Source of the DNA: Cephalopachus bancanus
Lineage: Eukaryota; Chordata; Mammalia; Primates; Tarsiidae
Length of the DNA: 64,000 bases
Assembly (NCBI GenBank): GCA_027257055.1
Contig: JAPVLO010000039.1
Span: forward strand, 7,284,501 to 7,348,500
Direction of reading: 5' to 3'
Positions 10,986-22,180 of this stretch are shown here, one piece after another; position 1 is the first letter of the stretch; each line of letters begins with the position of its first letter. Position numbers and translations under genes: made by a program. The notes under the pieces were generated by a model that saw only the letters and a list, made by a program, of their open reading frames with translations, was not told the origin of the DNA and did no database searches.

Positions 10986-11829
10986 CCGCAGCGCGCAGCC
11001 GCTGGACACTCGTCGTCCTCCGGCAACCCCGTGCGGTGGGAGCAGGATGACGCCGGACGCGGGAGCTGCGGGGCGCGGGGCGCCGCCGTCCTGGGACACC
11101 TGCGGTGGCCGCCTCGGCGGTTCCCGAGCCGATGTCCGCCTCCCGCCACGGCCGCGCGGGCGAGAGCCCGGCTTCCCGCCCGGACCTCCTCCCGCCGCCG
11201 CCGCCCGCCGCCCGCCGCCCGCGAACCTCGCCCTCCCTCCCGCGCGGCGCCCGGGGCCGGCCGCGGCTCTCCCTGCCCGGGGCCGCCGGCCGTCGGCCCC
11301 TCCGCTCCGCTCACCGCCCGCCCCGCCCGCCCCCGCCCGCCCCCGCCTCTGGCCGCGCGTCCCGGCGGGTGCGGAGCGGAGCCCGCCCCTCCGCCGCGCC
11401 ACGCCCGCCCCCGCCTGCCGCCCTCGCTGGGTCCGGGCCGGGGTCCCCGCGGCGCGCTGCGCTCCGGCCGCCCGCACTTCGGCCGCCTCGCGCCCGGCCT
11501 CCCGCCCCTCGGTCCGAGGCCAGCAGGGCCTGCTCCACCTTGCGGAGGCCTCGCTGCTCCTCGGCCCCGGCCCCGCCCCGGCCCCCCCTGGCTGGCCTCT
11601 GGGCTTCCGCGCCTTCCACGCCTCCCGCCCCGTCCCGTCCTCGCGCCCCGGACCGGGCCGTCGTCCAGTGTCGTTCAAGGCCTTCGTGAATGTGGGTGCC
11701 ATGCTTCGTTAGTCATTCACAGGTTACTCCTTGTCTCTGACTTTATGACGTTGTCAACATATTTGTATATAAATGTCTGATGTCAGAGATTTCTTTAAAT
11801 TCCTAGAAGGGGTCAAAGCGACAAAGGTT

Positions 11830-12027
11830 TTTTTTTTTGAGTTGGAGTCTCCCTCTGTCGCCCAGACTGGCCGCTCCCGGCCACCGCGGCCTCGCCCGCT
11901 GGGCTCCGGCGATCCTTCCGCCTCCGCCTTCCGAGTAGCCGGAATTACAGGCGCGCGCCACCACGCCCGGCCGACTTTTTGATTTATTGTAGCGGTGAGG
12001 TCTCGCCGCCCAGGCGGGTCACGAAGG
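11830..12027 (-). mobile_element. 5'-truncated Alu
   Basis: Antisense young-type Alu that lacks the first ~90 bp of the left arm and an internal block (the GGAGTGCAGT segment). Flanks gacaaaggttttt (11820-11832) and gacaaagattttt (12028-12040) look like its target duplication. Confidence 0.85.
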
Positions 12028-12040
12028 GACAAAGATTTTT

Positions 12041-12392
12041 GAAAGCTTTTAAAGCGTGTTGCCAAATTGTCCCTGGGGTAGTCCACAAGCTTGGGGTCAG
12101 ATCCGTACTTCCTGTCATCTGCTTGCTGTGTGACTTGAGCGAGTACTTCTCCTCTCCTTCGGTTTCTTCATGGGGTGAATGGGAGTAATAATAGCAACTA
12201 CTTCATAGAGAATTCAGAGTATTGCTATGTGGGTTGATAAAAGGCTTGGGTTTTAAAATTTATGTTTCTCAGTTCAGAAATTATCAGACTTTTGAATGTC
12301 AGAAACCTTTTACATTCTTAATTATTGAGGAGCTCAAAGAGATTTTGGTTGTGTGGGTTACACCTATGAATATTTACTGCATAGAAATCTGA
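12041..12392. other. Unique AT-rich stretch
   Basis: No repeat family, gene or signal recognised. Part of it (GTGTGACTTGAGCGAGTACT, CTTCGGTTTCTTCATGGGGT) has a MIR-like feel but is too decayed to call. Confidence 0.4.
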
Positions 12393-12690
12393 GGCCGGGC
12401 CTGGTGGCTCAAATTGTAATACCAGCACTTTGGGAAGCTGAGGAAAGTGGATTGCCTGAGCCCGCGGGTTCGAGACCAGCCCAGGCAACTTGGTGAGACG
12501 TCATCTTTATGGCAAATAAAAAAATTAGCTGGGTGTGGTAGCGCGCACCTGTAGTCCCTGCTGCTTGGAAGGCGGAGGCAGAAGGATTGCCAGAGCCCAA
12601 CAGATCAACGCTGGGGTGGCCATGAGTGTCCCCCTGCACTCCAGCCTGGGCGACAGAGTGAGACTCCAACTCAAAAAAAAAAGAAAAGAA
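12393..12690 (+). mobile_element. Alu SINE
   Basis: Full-length Alu of intermediate divergence with an (AAAAG)n tail. The target duplication is not clear. Confidence 0.88.
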
Positions 12691-12748
12691 AAGAAAAGAA
12701 ATTTAAACTGAGAAAATTAAAATATTGATTTATTAAAGATAGCAGTAT

Positions 12749-13013
12749 AGCCGGGCTCGGTGGCTCAGCCTGTAATCCCGCGCCTTTGGGAGGCTGAGGT
12801 GAGTGGATTGCCTGAGCCCGCGGGTTCGAGACCCGCCTGGGCAGCGAGACCTCATCTCTACAATAAATCAAAAAAAATTAGCCGGGCGTGGTAGCGCGCA
12901 CCTGTAGTTCCAGCTGCTTGGAAGGCTGAGACCGAAGGATCGCGGGAGCCCAGCAGGTCGAGGCTGCAGTGGCTGGGCAACAGAGTGAGATTCCAACTCA
13001 AAAAAAAAAAAAA
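12749..13013 (+). mobile_element. Alu SINE with right-arm deletion
   Basis: Young-type Alu lacking about 25 bp of the right arm (CTGCAGTGGCTGGGCAACAG). Flanked by aaagatagcagtat (12735-12748) and aaagatagcagttt (13014-13027). Confidence 0.92.
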
Positions 13014-13034
13014 AAGATAGCAGTTTATGATTTT

Positions 13035-13640
13035 GTTGGCTCAGCCTGTAATCTCAGCACTCTGGGAGGCCGAGGCAAGTAGATTGCCTGAGCCCGTGGG
13101 TTCAAGACCCGCCCAGGGAACTTGGTGATACCTCATCTCTACAATAAAATAAAAAATAAGCCGGGCTCGGTGGCTCAGCCTGTAATCCCGCGCCTCTGGG
13201 AGGCTGAGGTGAATGGATTGCCTGAGCCCGCGGGTTCGAGACCCGCCTGGGCAACTTGGCGAGACCTCATCTCTACAATAAAAATCGAAAATTAGCCGGG
13301 CGTGGTAGCGTACACCTGTAGTTCCAGCTACTCGGAAGGCTGAGGCGGAAGGATCGCCGGAGCCCAGCGGGTCGAGGCTGCGGTGGCCGGGAGCGGCCAC
13401 TGCACTCCAGTCTGGGCGACAGAGTGAGACTCCAACTCAAAAAATAAAAAAATAAATAAATAAATAAAAAATAGTCGGGCGTGGTAGCACGCACTTGTAG
13501 TTCTGGCTACTTGGAAGGCTGAGGCGGAAGGATTGCTGGAGCCCAGCAGATTGACACTGGGGTGGCTGGGAGCGTGCCACTGCCCTCCAGTTTGTGCGGC
13601 AGAGTGAGACTCCAACTCAAGAGAAAAAAAAAAAAGCAGT
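13035..13640 (+). mobile_element. Host Alu split by a second Alu
   Basis: Left arm at 13035-13158 (first ~12 bases missing) and right arm at 13474-13640, with a complete young Alu inserted in the A-rich linker. Confidence 0.88.
13159..13470 (+). mobile_element. Inner Alu inserted in the Alu linker
   Basis: Complete Alu with an (AAAT)n tail, inserted at the linker of the host Alu in the same orientation. The junctions share an ataaaaaata-type duplication. Confidence 0.9.
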
Positions 13641-13649
13641 AAACTGCAT

Positions 13650-14743
13650 ATCTATATATCTTCAAACTAAAAAGAATCAGTGAATGGCAGTGTTTACACT
13701 TCAAAAAATTGCTTTAGTGTCTGCCTTAAGAGAATACAGTTGGATTTCACATTTGTGCCTGCATTCACTCTTCTGTGGCATGTTGTTTGGAATGAAGTGC
13801 ACCAAGAAAATTCAGCCTCACACACAGATAAGCACTGGAAAAAGGGAGGAACATTCTAATAGCCTTTTCAGATAGTTGTGAATATTCTTCTTTGATTCTA
13901 CACTAAAACTCAACAAGTGGTAGTACTTCAAGGTTAGCAGCAATGTGGAATCTGAAATGGCATCAGTAAAATTTTTGTCTTCTATAATATTAAAATCCAT
14001 TGGTCTACTTAGCACTTTGAAAGGATCTTTTACCCACATGTCGTTCTGTAACACCATGCATTGGTCTTTTAGAAAATATTCGTCCACTGACTAATGCAGA
14101 CCTTATGAATATTGACATATTTTATTATACAATATAAAAAATATAACATAGCCGGGCTCGGTGGCTCAGCCTATAACCCACGCCTTTGGGAGGCTGAGAT
14201 GAGTGGATTGCCTGAGCCTGCGGGTTTGAGACCCGCCTGGGCAACTTGGCGAGACCTCATCTTTACAATTTAAAAAAAAAAAAAAAATCAGCCAGGCATG
14301 GTAGCGCGTGCCTGTAATTCCAGCTACTCGGAAGGCTGAGGCAGAAGGATCGCCGGAGCCCAGTAGGTCGAGGCTGCGGTGGCCGGGTGCGGCCACTGCA
14401 CTCCAGTCTGGGCGACAGAGTGAGACTCCAACTCAAAATATATATAACATAAACATTGCTACCAATTTCATTGGAAACTCTTGAAGTATTCGGAAGATGT
14501 GAAACTAATAGTGGTAAATACAAGTTTTCCAAAATTTTAATTTTTGCTGGAAACAGAATTTTATCAATGGCAACAAATACTGTTGATTGTTTTCCTTGAA
14601 GTGACAGGCTCAGTTTTTTCATATTTGAGAAAATGTCTGCCACATACTCAAGTCTGAATAACCACAGTTAGTCATTCCATCAGATAAAATAGTATCCCAT
14701 GAAATGCTCACTGTAACTAGTTAATATCACAACTCAAATAATT
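13650..14743 (-). pseudogene. hAT/Charlie-type transposase relic
   Basis: The minus strand encodes pieces of a hAT-superfamily transposase of the kind domesticated in ZBED5, FAM200 and GTF2IRD2. Upstream part (14743-14450): WLFRLEYVADIFSNMKKLSL followed by SLQGK. Downstream part (14087-13818): DQCMVLQNDMWVKDPF, then a frameshift into a C-terminal dimerisation-type segment with CEAEFSW. An Alu (14151-14441) interrupts it and a solo LTR begins at 14749. Frameshifts and stops make it non-functional. The family assignment rests on remembered similarity of these motifs. It is a fossil transposon rather than a host gene, since no continuous frame survives. Confidence 0.7.
14151..14441 (+). mobile_element. 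Alu SINE inside the transposase relic
   Basis: Full-length young-type Alu with duplication atataacata at 14141-14150 and 14442-14451. Confidence 0.93.
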
Positions 14744-14748
14744 GCATG

Positions 14749-15578
14749 TGAAAGGACAGGCAGAGACGGGAAATGCATTTTTCTTTACTCTTCTTTCTAA
14801 ATCTTAATACAATGATGAGAAAGTAAAAGCTATGTTTTTGGAGAAATGCACACTTTAAGTAAAATTAACTTTATCAACTTTGTCTGGAACAAACTTCCAG
14901 GCATCAGAGGTATCTCATAGTGTCAGTCAAGCTTGCCTAGAGTAAAGGGAATTTACAAGGCCTAAGATATCATACATTGGTCAAGAATTATAAAAGTCAT
15001 GAAACTTGTAATTACAAAAGTTATGATGGCCCAGAGAGGGAGCAGGTGGGGACTCAAATCTTCCCGTAGAATGGCCCCTATCCACAGGGAAGTCAAGGAT
15101 CCCCTGAAGCTACCTACTGGGAATGCCTAGGAGATAAGGAGTAAGTGCACACTCCATTAGCTCCAAGGAATGTCATGCAGGAAGATACAGGAGAATTTGA
15201 ATCCTTGTCACGCCCTTCTCTAGGGGCTGTGATAATATGGACAAACATTAATGGGTCTCTGTGTCACAGGATCTCCAAGACATCCACAGGTGGTCGATAA
15301 GGAAGTCACAGCAGTCACATACCACATCTCCAAGGAAAGAATTTAAGCCAAGACTTGGGGGGCTACGACGCCACACTAGAGTGTAGGCCCACTCCCTGTC
15401 TGTGGGGGGTGAACTTTTTTGAAATAAATATTTTCTTCTCTCACCTCTGTGTGTTGCAATTCTTTGCATTTACTCAGATCTCTGGGTTGCCAGCGCGCAC
15501 CTCCGGCTCGCCAACCCCAGCGGTGTGGCCCCTCTGCTGCCTCTCCCCTGCCACTGTCACCCTGTCTGTACCCTAACA
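14749..15578 (+). mobile_element. Solo LTR, 830 bp, 5-bp TSD
   Basis: Begins TGAAAGGACAGG and ends CCCTAACA, flanked on both sides by gcatg (14744-14748 and 15579-15583). It contains an AAATAAATATTTTC polyadenylation region near 15421-15432 followed by a T-rich stretch, as in an LTR R/U5. No internal retroviral sequence adjoins it, so it is a recombined solo LTR. Family not named. Confidence 0.82.
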
Positions 15579-15583
15579 GCATG

Positions 15584-16031
15584 CATCATTTTTCGAGAGG
15601 CAATTGTATTTCCTGTTTCCCATTTTAACTAACAAAATACAAAAAGATGTGAAATCAAAGGCCAAATTTTGGTAAAGTTAATAATTTTGTGTTGTTTCAT
15701 CAGTGACTTTCTTAAGTGAAAGTAACTTTTCCTTCTGTTAGTGTGGGTGATGGAGAACACAGCGTAACTGGAGTCATTGCCTTCAGTTCTAGCAAGAGCC
15801 ACCATTGCTCTTGCATCATCAGCGTGTCAGCGGAGTGAACAAAGCAAACTATATCTCAGTATACCTGAGAATAATCTCAGACCTCCTGCAAGGCTCTTGG
15901 GAACCACCAGAGAGCACCAGAGCACACTTCAAGAACTGCTACCCTACCATTTTTCTATTGATGGTTCATCTTTTTCTTACTAATTTAAAGATGACTTTAA
16001 AAAATTGAAGTCAGATTAACTTTAGCACTCC
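15584..16031. other. Unassigned stretch upstream of the hAT relic
   Basis: AT-rich. It could be the remaining upstream part of the same hAT element displaced by the LTR, but I could not read transposase motifs here. Confidence 0.35.
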
Positions 16032-16336
16032 GGCCGGGCTCGGTGGCTCAGCCTGTAATCCCAGCACTTTGGAAGGGGAGGCCGAGGCGAGTGGATTGCC
16101 TGAGTCCGCAGGTTCGAGACCCACCCGGGCAACTTGGCGAGACCTCGTCTCTACAATAAATAAAAAACTAGCCAGGCGTGATAGCGCACACCTGTAGTTC
16201 CGGCCACTTGGAAGGCTGAGGCGGAAGGATCACCAGAGCCCAGCAGGTCAAGGCTGTGGTGGCTGGGAGCCTGCCACTGCACTCCAGTCTGGGCGACAGA
16301 GTGAGACTCCAACTCAAAAAACAAACAAACAAAAAA
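16032..16336 (+). mobile_element. Alu SINE, full length
   Basis: Flanked by aactttagcactcc (16018-16031) and aactttagcattcc (16337-16350), with an (AAAC)n tail. Confidence 0.93.
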
Positions 16337-16494
16337 AACTTTAGCATTCCATGTATGATGGAAATATCATTTACATTTGTGGAGAGGGGGCATTGGGGAA
16401 GTAGGTGTATAGGTTTATGGGTGTGTCTTAGACCCTTTGTGCTGCTATAATACAATACTACAGACTAAGTTGCAAACATTAGAAATTTACTTCT

Positions 16495-16811
16495 GGCCAG
16501 GCTCAGTGGCTCAGCCTGTAATCCCAGCACTTTGGGAGGCCGAGGCGAGTGGATTGCCTGAGCCCACGGGTACAAGACCAGCCCCGGCAACTTGGCGAGA
16601 CCTCATCTCTACAATAAATAAAGAATTAGCTGGGTGTGGTAGCACATCCCCGTAGTTCTGGCTGCTTGGAAGGCTGAGGTGGTAGGATCGCCTGAGTCCA
16701 GTAGGCCAATGCCGGGGTGGCCATGAATGTGCCACTGCCACTGCACTCCAGCCTTGGCGACAGAGTGAGACTCCAACTCAGAAAGAAAAAAAAAAAGAAA
16801 GAAAGAAAAAA
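16495..16811 (+). mobile_element. Alu SINE, full length
   Basis: Flanked by agaaatttacttct (16481-16494) and agaaatgtacttct (16812-16825). Confidence 0.92.
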
Positions 16812-17134
16812 AGAAATGTACTTCTCAGTTCTGGAGGCTGAGAAGTCCAAGATCAAAGCACCAGTAGTCTGGTGTCTAGGGAGGGCTGCTTTGTGCTTCT
16901 AAGATGGTGCCGTGTTTGTTGCTGCATCTCCTGGAGCAGACCAGTGCTGTGTCCCAACGTGCAGAAGGGACAGAAGGAGCAAACCCACTCCACCTCGTCC
17001 TTTTATGAGTTTGCTAATCCTGTTCTGAAAGCTGACCCTCATGACCTAATCACCTCCTAAACGTCCCACTTCTGAATACTATCACATGGGTGATTAAGTT
17101 TCCACAGGAGGACTAAACTGGCTTTTTTTTTTCT

Positions 17135-17431
17135 TGCTGTTGTTCTGTTTTGGTTTTGAGTCAGAGTCTCACTTTGTCACCCAGGCTGGAGTGTAGTGGC
17201 ATGCTTACCACAGCCTTGACCTGCTGGGCTCAAGTGAGGCTTCAGCCTCAGCTTTCCTAGTAGCTGGAACTGTAGGTGCACGCCACCATGCCTGGCTAAT
17301 ACTTTGGTTTGTTGTAGAGATGAGGTCTCACCAAGATGCCCAGGCTGATCTCAAACCCCTGGACTCAGGCAATCCTCTCATCTTGGCCTCCTGAAATGCT
17401 GGGATTACCTGCATGAGTCACTGTGCCCAGG
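17135..17431 (-). mobile_element. Older Alu SINE
   Basis: Antisense diverged Alu, flanked by ctttttttttctt on both sides (17122-17134 and 17433-17445). Confidence 0.88.
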
Positions 17432-17719
17432 TCTTTTTTTTTCTTATCCAAATTCCCTGGGGGGGGTCACAGCTGATAAGGACTCACCAGATAGGGTTTT
17501 ATTAACCTATTACCCTATATACCAAAATTTGTTTTCCAACCTGATGCAGCCATAACATCACACAGTAAAGAAGTAAATCAAAGTATTTTATGACCCTGTA
17601 AAGCTATCTCTTGTAGATTCCCAGACTCCAGGTATCTTATCTTCTACTAATTTCCAAAATCCCTTGGATAGGAACTACAAATTTCCAGTCAAGAAATCCT
17701 TGAATGAGCTGCAAATCCC

Positions 17720-18002
17720 AGCCGGGCTCAGTGGCTCAGCCTGTAATCGGGCGCCTTTGGGAGGCTGAGGTGAGTGGATTGCCTGAGCCCATGGGTTCGA
17801 GACCCGCCTGAGCAGCGAGACCTCATCTCTACAATAAATCAAAAAATCAGCTGGGCATGGTAGCACATGCCTGTAATTCCAGCTACTTGGAAGGCTGAGG
17901 CAGAAGGATCACCGGAGCCCAGCAGGTCGAGGCTGTGGTGGCCGGGAGCGGCCACTGCACTCCAGTCTGGGTGACAGAGTGAGACTCCAACTCAAAAAAA
18001 AA
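17720..18002 (+). mobile_element. Alu SINE, full length
   Basis: Young-type Alu with imperfect 14-bp duplication gagctgcaaatccc (17706-17719) and aagctgcaagtccc (18003-18016). Confidence 0.93.
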
Positions 18003-18200
18003 AAGCTGCAAGTCCCTGCTTGGAAATGTCCCTCCTTCCCAGGTCAAACCAATGAAAATCTCACATGTGTTGATGTGTTGTTTTTGTAGCTTTCGCATTT
18101 CGAAAATTTATTTCCAATGGAGTTTTTGAGTCAACACACAAATTTTAGGGAACACATTCAGACCATAGTAAGGTGTATGTATTTCTAAAGTTGATAATGG

Positions 18201-18536
<336 letters not shown>

Positions 18537-18630
18537 TAAGTTTTCTCCTACGAACTTGGGTAAATATTTGATACCTGCTTTCACATTTTCCTAGTGGTTT
18601 GATAATTTTATCTTTTCCATTTGATATTCT

Positions 18631-18928
18631 TTTTTTTTTTTTTTTGAGTTGGAGTCTCACTCCTTCGCCCAGGCTGGAGTACAGTGGCACGCTCACGGCT
18701 ACCCCAGCCTTGACCTGCTGGACTCCAGCAATCCTTCCACCTCAGCCTTCCAAGTAGCCTGAACTACAGGCACGCACTACCATGTCCGGCTAATTTTTTT
18801 TTTAATTTATTGTAGAGACAAGGTCTCACCAAGTTGCCAGGGCTGCTCTTGAACCTGCGGGCTCAGGCAATCCACTCACCTCAACCTCCCAAAGTGCTGG
18901 GATTACAGGTTAAGCCACCAAGCCCAGT
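18631..18928 (-). mobile_element. Alu SINE, full length
   Basis: Flanked by tccatttgatattct (18616-18630) and tccatttgattttct (18929-18943). Confidence 0.93.
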
Positions 18929-18979
18929 CTCCATTTGATTTTCTAACCCTATGGAACTTATTTGTTCAACAAATGTGTG

Positions 18980-19034
18980 TCCCAGCTGGGCAGGGTGGCT
19001 CACACCTGCAATCCCAGCACTTGGGAATGCTGAA
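18980..19034 (+). mobile_element. Alu 5' fragment
   Basis: About 55 bp of the first arm of an old Alu (GCTGGGCAGGGTGGCTCACA), breaking off into other sequence at 19035. Confidence 0.7.
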
Positions 19035-19400
19035 GTATAAAAGTTTATTGGAATTTGAGGAAAATATATGTTTTGTTCAATGAACAAAATAAACATCCTG
19101 CCCACAAGGAGTGTACATCCTAGGGGCAGTGAAGGAGACATAATGAAAATAGATATAATAATCAACTAAGTTATATAGTTTGCTTAAACATGAAGTTCTA
19201 TCCGAACAAACTTTTGGGATGATGGAAATGTTCCAGATCTTGAACAGAGTGGTAGTTACATAAGGCAAAATATCTCCAGCTTTATACTCCACAATGGCAA
19301 ATTTGGTTCTGTGTCAATTAAGCTTCAAGATAACTGATTTTGTATAAAGTATGTGCTATTGGGAGGGGGAGAGACACAGGGAAAGGGGATCGAATGGGGG
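19035..19400 (+). repeat. Decayed LINE 3'-UTR-like sequence
   Basis: The stretch GATGATGGAAATGTTCCAGA followed by GAACAGAGTGGTAGTTACAT resembles 3' ends of old mammalian L1 elements. Low certainty. Confidence 0.4.
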
Positions 19401-19439
19401 TTTGCAATTAATGTTGGAAGTTGGAGTGGAGTGTAGATC

Positions 19440-19960
19440 TCACTCTCCATCTCCCTGAAACTGGCTCTGTGTGGGGTCAATACTGAGAAGCCATGTCCAC
19501 CCAGTCATTTACTTCCCAGCCCTGCAGAAGGTACCTCAGAGCCTGTGCCTGGTCCTTAGAGAGCCCAGGTGGGTGTCAGGCTGGATGGAGGTGACTGGGC
19601 CTGAACAGCACTTCCCTCACCTGTTATCACTGTGGCCAACCAGGGGATATATGCCATAATTGTCTCCAGAGGAAACTGCCACTTGGACCTTGGCTTTGGG
19701 ACTGCTCCTTTCCTCCTTGTGTGGGAGGGCCATCCTGCAACCAAAAATCCCAAGTACAGGCTGATCCAGGAGAACAACAAATGCCTTTAGCCCCGTCCTC
19801 CAACTACAGGGAGCTCGACGAAGGGAACGATCTCCTTAGTGACAATTGGTGGGGCCCAGAGACAGTGCAGACTCCCATCGTTTCTGAAAGGACCTAAGCC
19901 AAAGTGGAGTTACCTCAGCCCTTTTGGACAGGCAGTTTGGCCTTGGCTTATACTTTTGTC
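19440..19960 (+). pseudogene. ERV gag nucleocapsid relic
   Basis: Position 19622-19663 reads a retroviral zinc-knuckle box, CYHCGQPGDICHNC, where the usual histidine of the C-X2-C-X4-H-X4-C pattern has become aspartate. A second cluster of cysteines follows within 40 codons. Upstream frame fragments are broken. An LTR-like end follows without pol or env, so most of the provirus was deleted. Nucleocapsid normally packages the viral RNA; this copy is dead. Confidence 0.6.
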
Positions 19961-21239
19961 TCGCTATAGTGATTAGTGTCTTACTTCCTAGTAGGCTCTG
20001 TTAACTCCCTTGCTCTGAGGTAAGCTTGACCAGCTCCTCTGTCTAGAGTCACTGATAAGTAAAGCTGTGGCCTACCCCCCAGTCACTGGCACCTGGAAGC
20101 AATAATTAACATTGTTGCCCCAAGGATTGTTGTCCATTGTTTCCAGTGGTCAGTCCAGTCCTCCTGTCTACACGACAGACCTCTTGTTCTCTTAGATGAA
20201 AGAAACAGACAGTTATCATGGCGCCAATCCTCCTGCCAAATCACCCATAGACTACACACTCCCAGCTAAGTACTTTTGGTTCCCTCTTTCAAAGGACATT
20301 CAAAAGTTAACATTTGAGTCTTAAGAATTTATTTTACAGACTCTGGCCCAGCCTCCCTGGCTACATAACTGACTACCTAAAAATCAGTCCACTGGCATCC
20401 TGAACGGCTAATCATCATGACAATGACAATTCTCTCCCATGCCACAGGAATGCTCTTTGTAAAACAACTCTCATTCCCAGTCTCCCAAAGAAATATTTTA
20501 CAAACCCCCCCAGTCTCAAACATTGGGGACCACACTGTTCTCTTAGCATTGGACTCCTCTCCCCTGAGAGGTGAATAAACTCTTTTTTCTAATCTACTTT
20601 CTGTGCAAACCTTCACTTTATCTGCAGCACTAACTTAACTCACTAACCTTGTAACAGGAAAAATAGAGAGATCGTGACACCGAGACTACTATAGGAAGTG
20701 GACTTTATTACATTGGCCATCCCAGCGGGTCCGAGGGCTTAATACATCCAAATTGAGCACCCCGGAACAGGAGAAGTGGTGTCTTATGCCCTTGTTTAGG
20801 TAAGGGTGGTGGTCGTGTTCAGTGATTATATACTTCCTTTGGAATCTTACAAGGTTGTACTCAGCAAAATCAGATTTTTCAAAGAACAAATGGTTTTCAG
20901 GAACTGCAGGACTGTAAACCGTCAACTTCAGAAGGGGGGTTTTAGATAAGACTCTTTTCCATTTCCATGAAATGGTCAGTCTCTGGGCCATTTGGCCTTT
21001 CTTAAACAAAACCTGCCCCACCCTGTCAGGTCTTTAAAGTTGCCGCTTGCCTTTCAAAAGTAAATACCTTTAACTGCTATCAACCCCTTTCCTGCTGCTG
21101 GGCTAGTGGAAGTTATCCCAGGTGATTGCCATGAGGCCAACTGCCGATCCTGAACCAGCTACATGTGTTTTTGTGTTTATTCACTCAATCATACAAGAAA
21201 TATATTTGAGCATTTGCCACATCCTGTCACAACCTAACA
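19961..21239 (+). mobile_element. LTR of the gag-bearing ERV, split by another LTR
   Basis: The 3' part of a sense LTR with polyadenylation signal gaataaac at 20573-20580 and a T-rich U5-like tail. It runs to 20649 and resumes at 21232-21239, where it ends ...CTAACA. The start is uncertain. The interruption is the antisense LTR at 20650-21231. Confidence 0.5.
20650..21231 (-). mobile_element. Solo LTR inside an LTR, 4-bp TSD
   Basis: On the minus strand it starts TGTGACAGG and ends CCTGTTACA, flanked by acct at 20646-20649 and 21232-21235. A minus-strand aataaag signal lies near 20703-20709 and a tatata element near 20826. A 4-bp duplication is typical of class I (gammaretrovirus-like) ERVs. 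Confidence 0.75.
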
Positions 21240-21304
21240 GTTTCCACCTCTATGAAGGAACCTCGGACAATTGTATGTATGGCAGGGAATTAAATTAACT
21301 TCTT

Positions 21305-22180
21305 CTTTTTTTTTTTTTTTTTGAGTTGGAGTCTTACTCTGTCGCCCGTGCTGGAGTGCAGTGGCATGCTCCCAGCCACCGCAGCCTCGACTTGCTGGGT
21401 TCTGGTGATCCTTCCACCTCAGCCTTCCAAGTAGCTGGAACTACGGGCGTGCGCTACCACACCTGGCTAATTTTTGATTTTTTATAGAAAGAGGAGCTCA
21501 CCAAGTTGCCTGGTGGGTCTTGAACCCACAGACTCATGCAATCCACTCGCCTCAGCCTCCCAAAGTGCTGGGATTGAGAGACCCAAGAGATTAAAAAAAA
21601 ACTATACTTGCTGTAAAAAAAGCGTTCAGCTTTTGTTTGTCCCCATTGCCATGCTGGTTTCTTTTGCTTCTGCAACTGCTGCTAGCAGTGTCTTAGATTG
21701 CAGTAGACTCTGAGGCATAGCCACTCTCCTGGTGGGCTCTATGTTGATTCAAACCTCTGGCTCCCATGCCAAAGTTAGTTTACACGCAGTGACTGTGTAA
21801 ACCTAGCTTATCTGGCATTCCATTCCACCCATTGGCAGTTGCTTGTCCATCACAAGTAACTAAGCCTGAGCCTGCGCAAACTGAATTCGAATCAACCAAT
21901 CAAAGTCTTTGTAACTGCGTCATATAGTTTTTATCCAATCCTGTGTGCACAAGTTTGTAAAGGCACCCCACCCCTTCAGAATTATGTATAAAAGGTGCGT
22001 GTTAGCCTGGGTGGGGGCTCTCGTCCCTGAAGTTGCTGCGTCGGCTTCAAATGTGAGCCCAGACTCGAGCCTGAATAAAGACCCTCGTGTGTTTGCATCA
22101 GAGCTGGGTCTTTGTGGTCTCTCGGATTTAAAATCTTGGATTTAACAGGATTACAGGCTGAGTCACTGAGCCCGGCCAAA
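21305..22180 (-). mobile_element. Alu SINE split by a solo LTR
   Basis: Antisense Alu body at 21305-21574, completed by its last ~30 bases at 22152-22180. The outer flanks attaacttctt (21294-21304) and actaacttctt (22181-22191) are the Alu target duplication. Confidence 0.9.
21575..22147 (+). mobile_element. Solo LTR inserted into an Alu
   Basis: A 573-bp LTR, TGAGAGACCC...TTTAACA, with the 4-bp host duplication ggat at 21571-21574 and 22148-22151. It contains CCAAT boxes (about 21895 and 21935), a TATA box (TATAAAAGG near 21988) and an AATAAAGACC polyadenylation signal near 22073. Class I ERV type. Because it interrupts a datable Alu, it is younger than that Alu. Confidence 0.9.

Larger units (their letters stand above)
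9780..11680. promoter_or_regulatory. CpG island
   Basis: About 1.9 kb of strongly GC-rich, CpG-dense sequence standing out from the Alu/AT background; the densest part is 11030-11660. Long overlapping open frames on both strands (Ala/Pro/Arg/Gly-rich) are expected from base composition alone, so I do not call a protein. One minus-strand stretch at about 11520-11570 reads like ordinary helix-forming protein (EEQRGLRKVEQALLASD) and is the best candidate for a true first coding exon. An island of this size usually marks the 5' end of a gene, which may lie on either side or outside the window. Confidence 0.85.
16420..18180 (+). repeat. Old interspersed repeat broken by three Alus
   Basis: Pieces at 16420-16494, 16826-17121 and 18040-18180 join into one ancient mammalian repeat (TTTGTGCTGCTATAATACAA; GTTCTGGAGGCTGAGAAGTC; CATGACCTAATCACCTCC; ends CACATTCAGACCATAGTAAG). 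The family is familiar from mammalian genomes but I do not assign a name. It is not coding. Confidence 0.65.

Noticed and set aside
10773..11702. A 309-codon minus-strand frame and 259/298-codon plus-strand frames in the CpG island
   Set aside because: All frames are long there because stop codons are rare in GC-rich DNA. Composition is Ala/Arg/Gly/Pro with no domain, and frames overlap on both strands.
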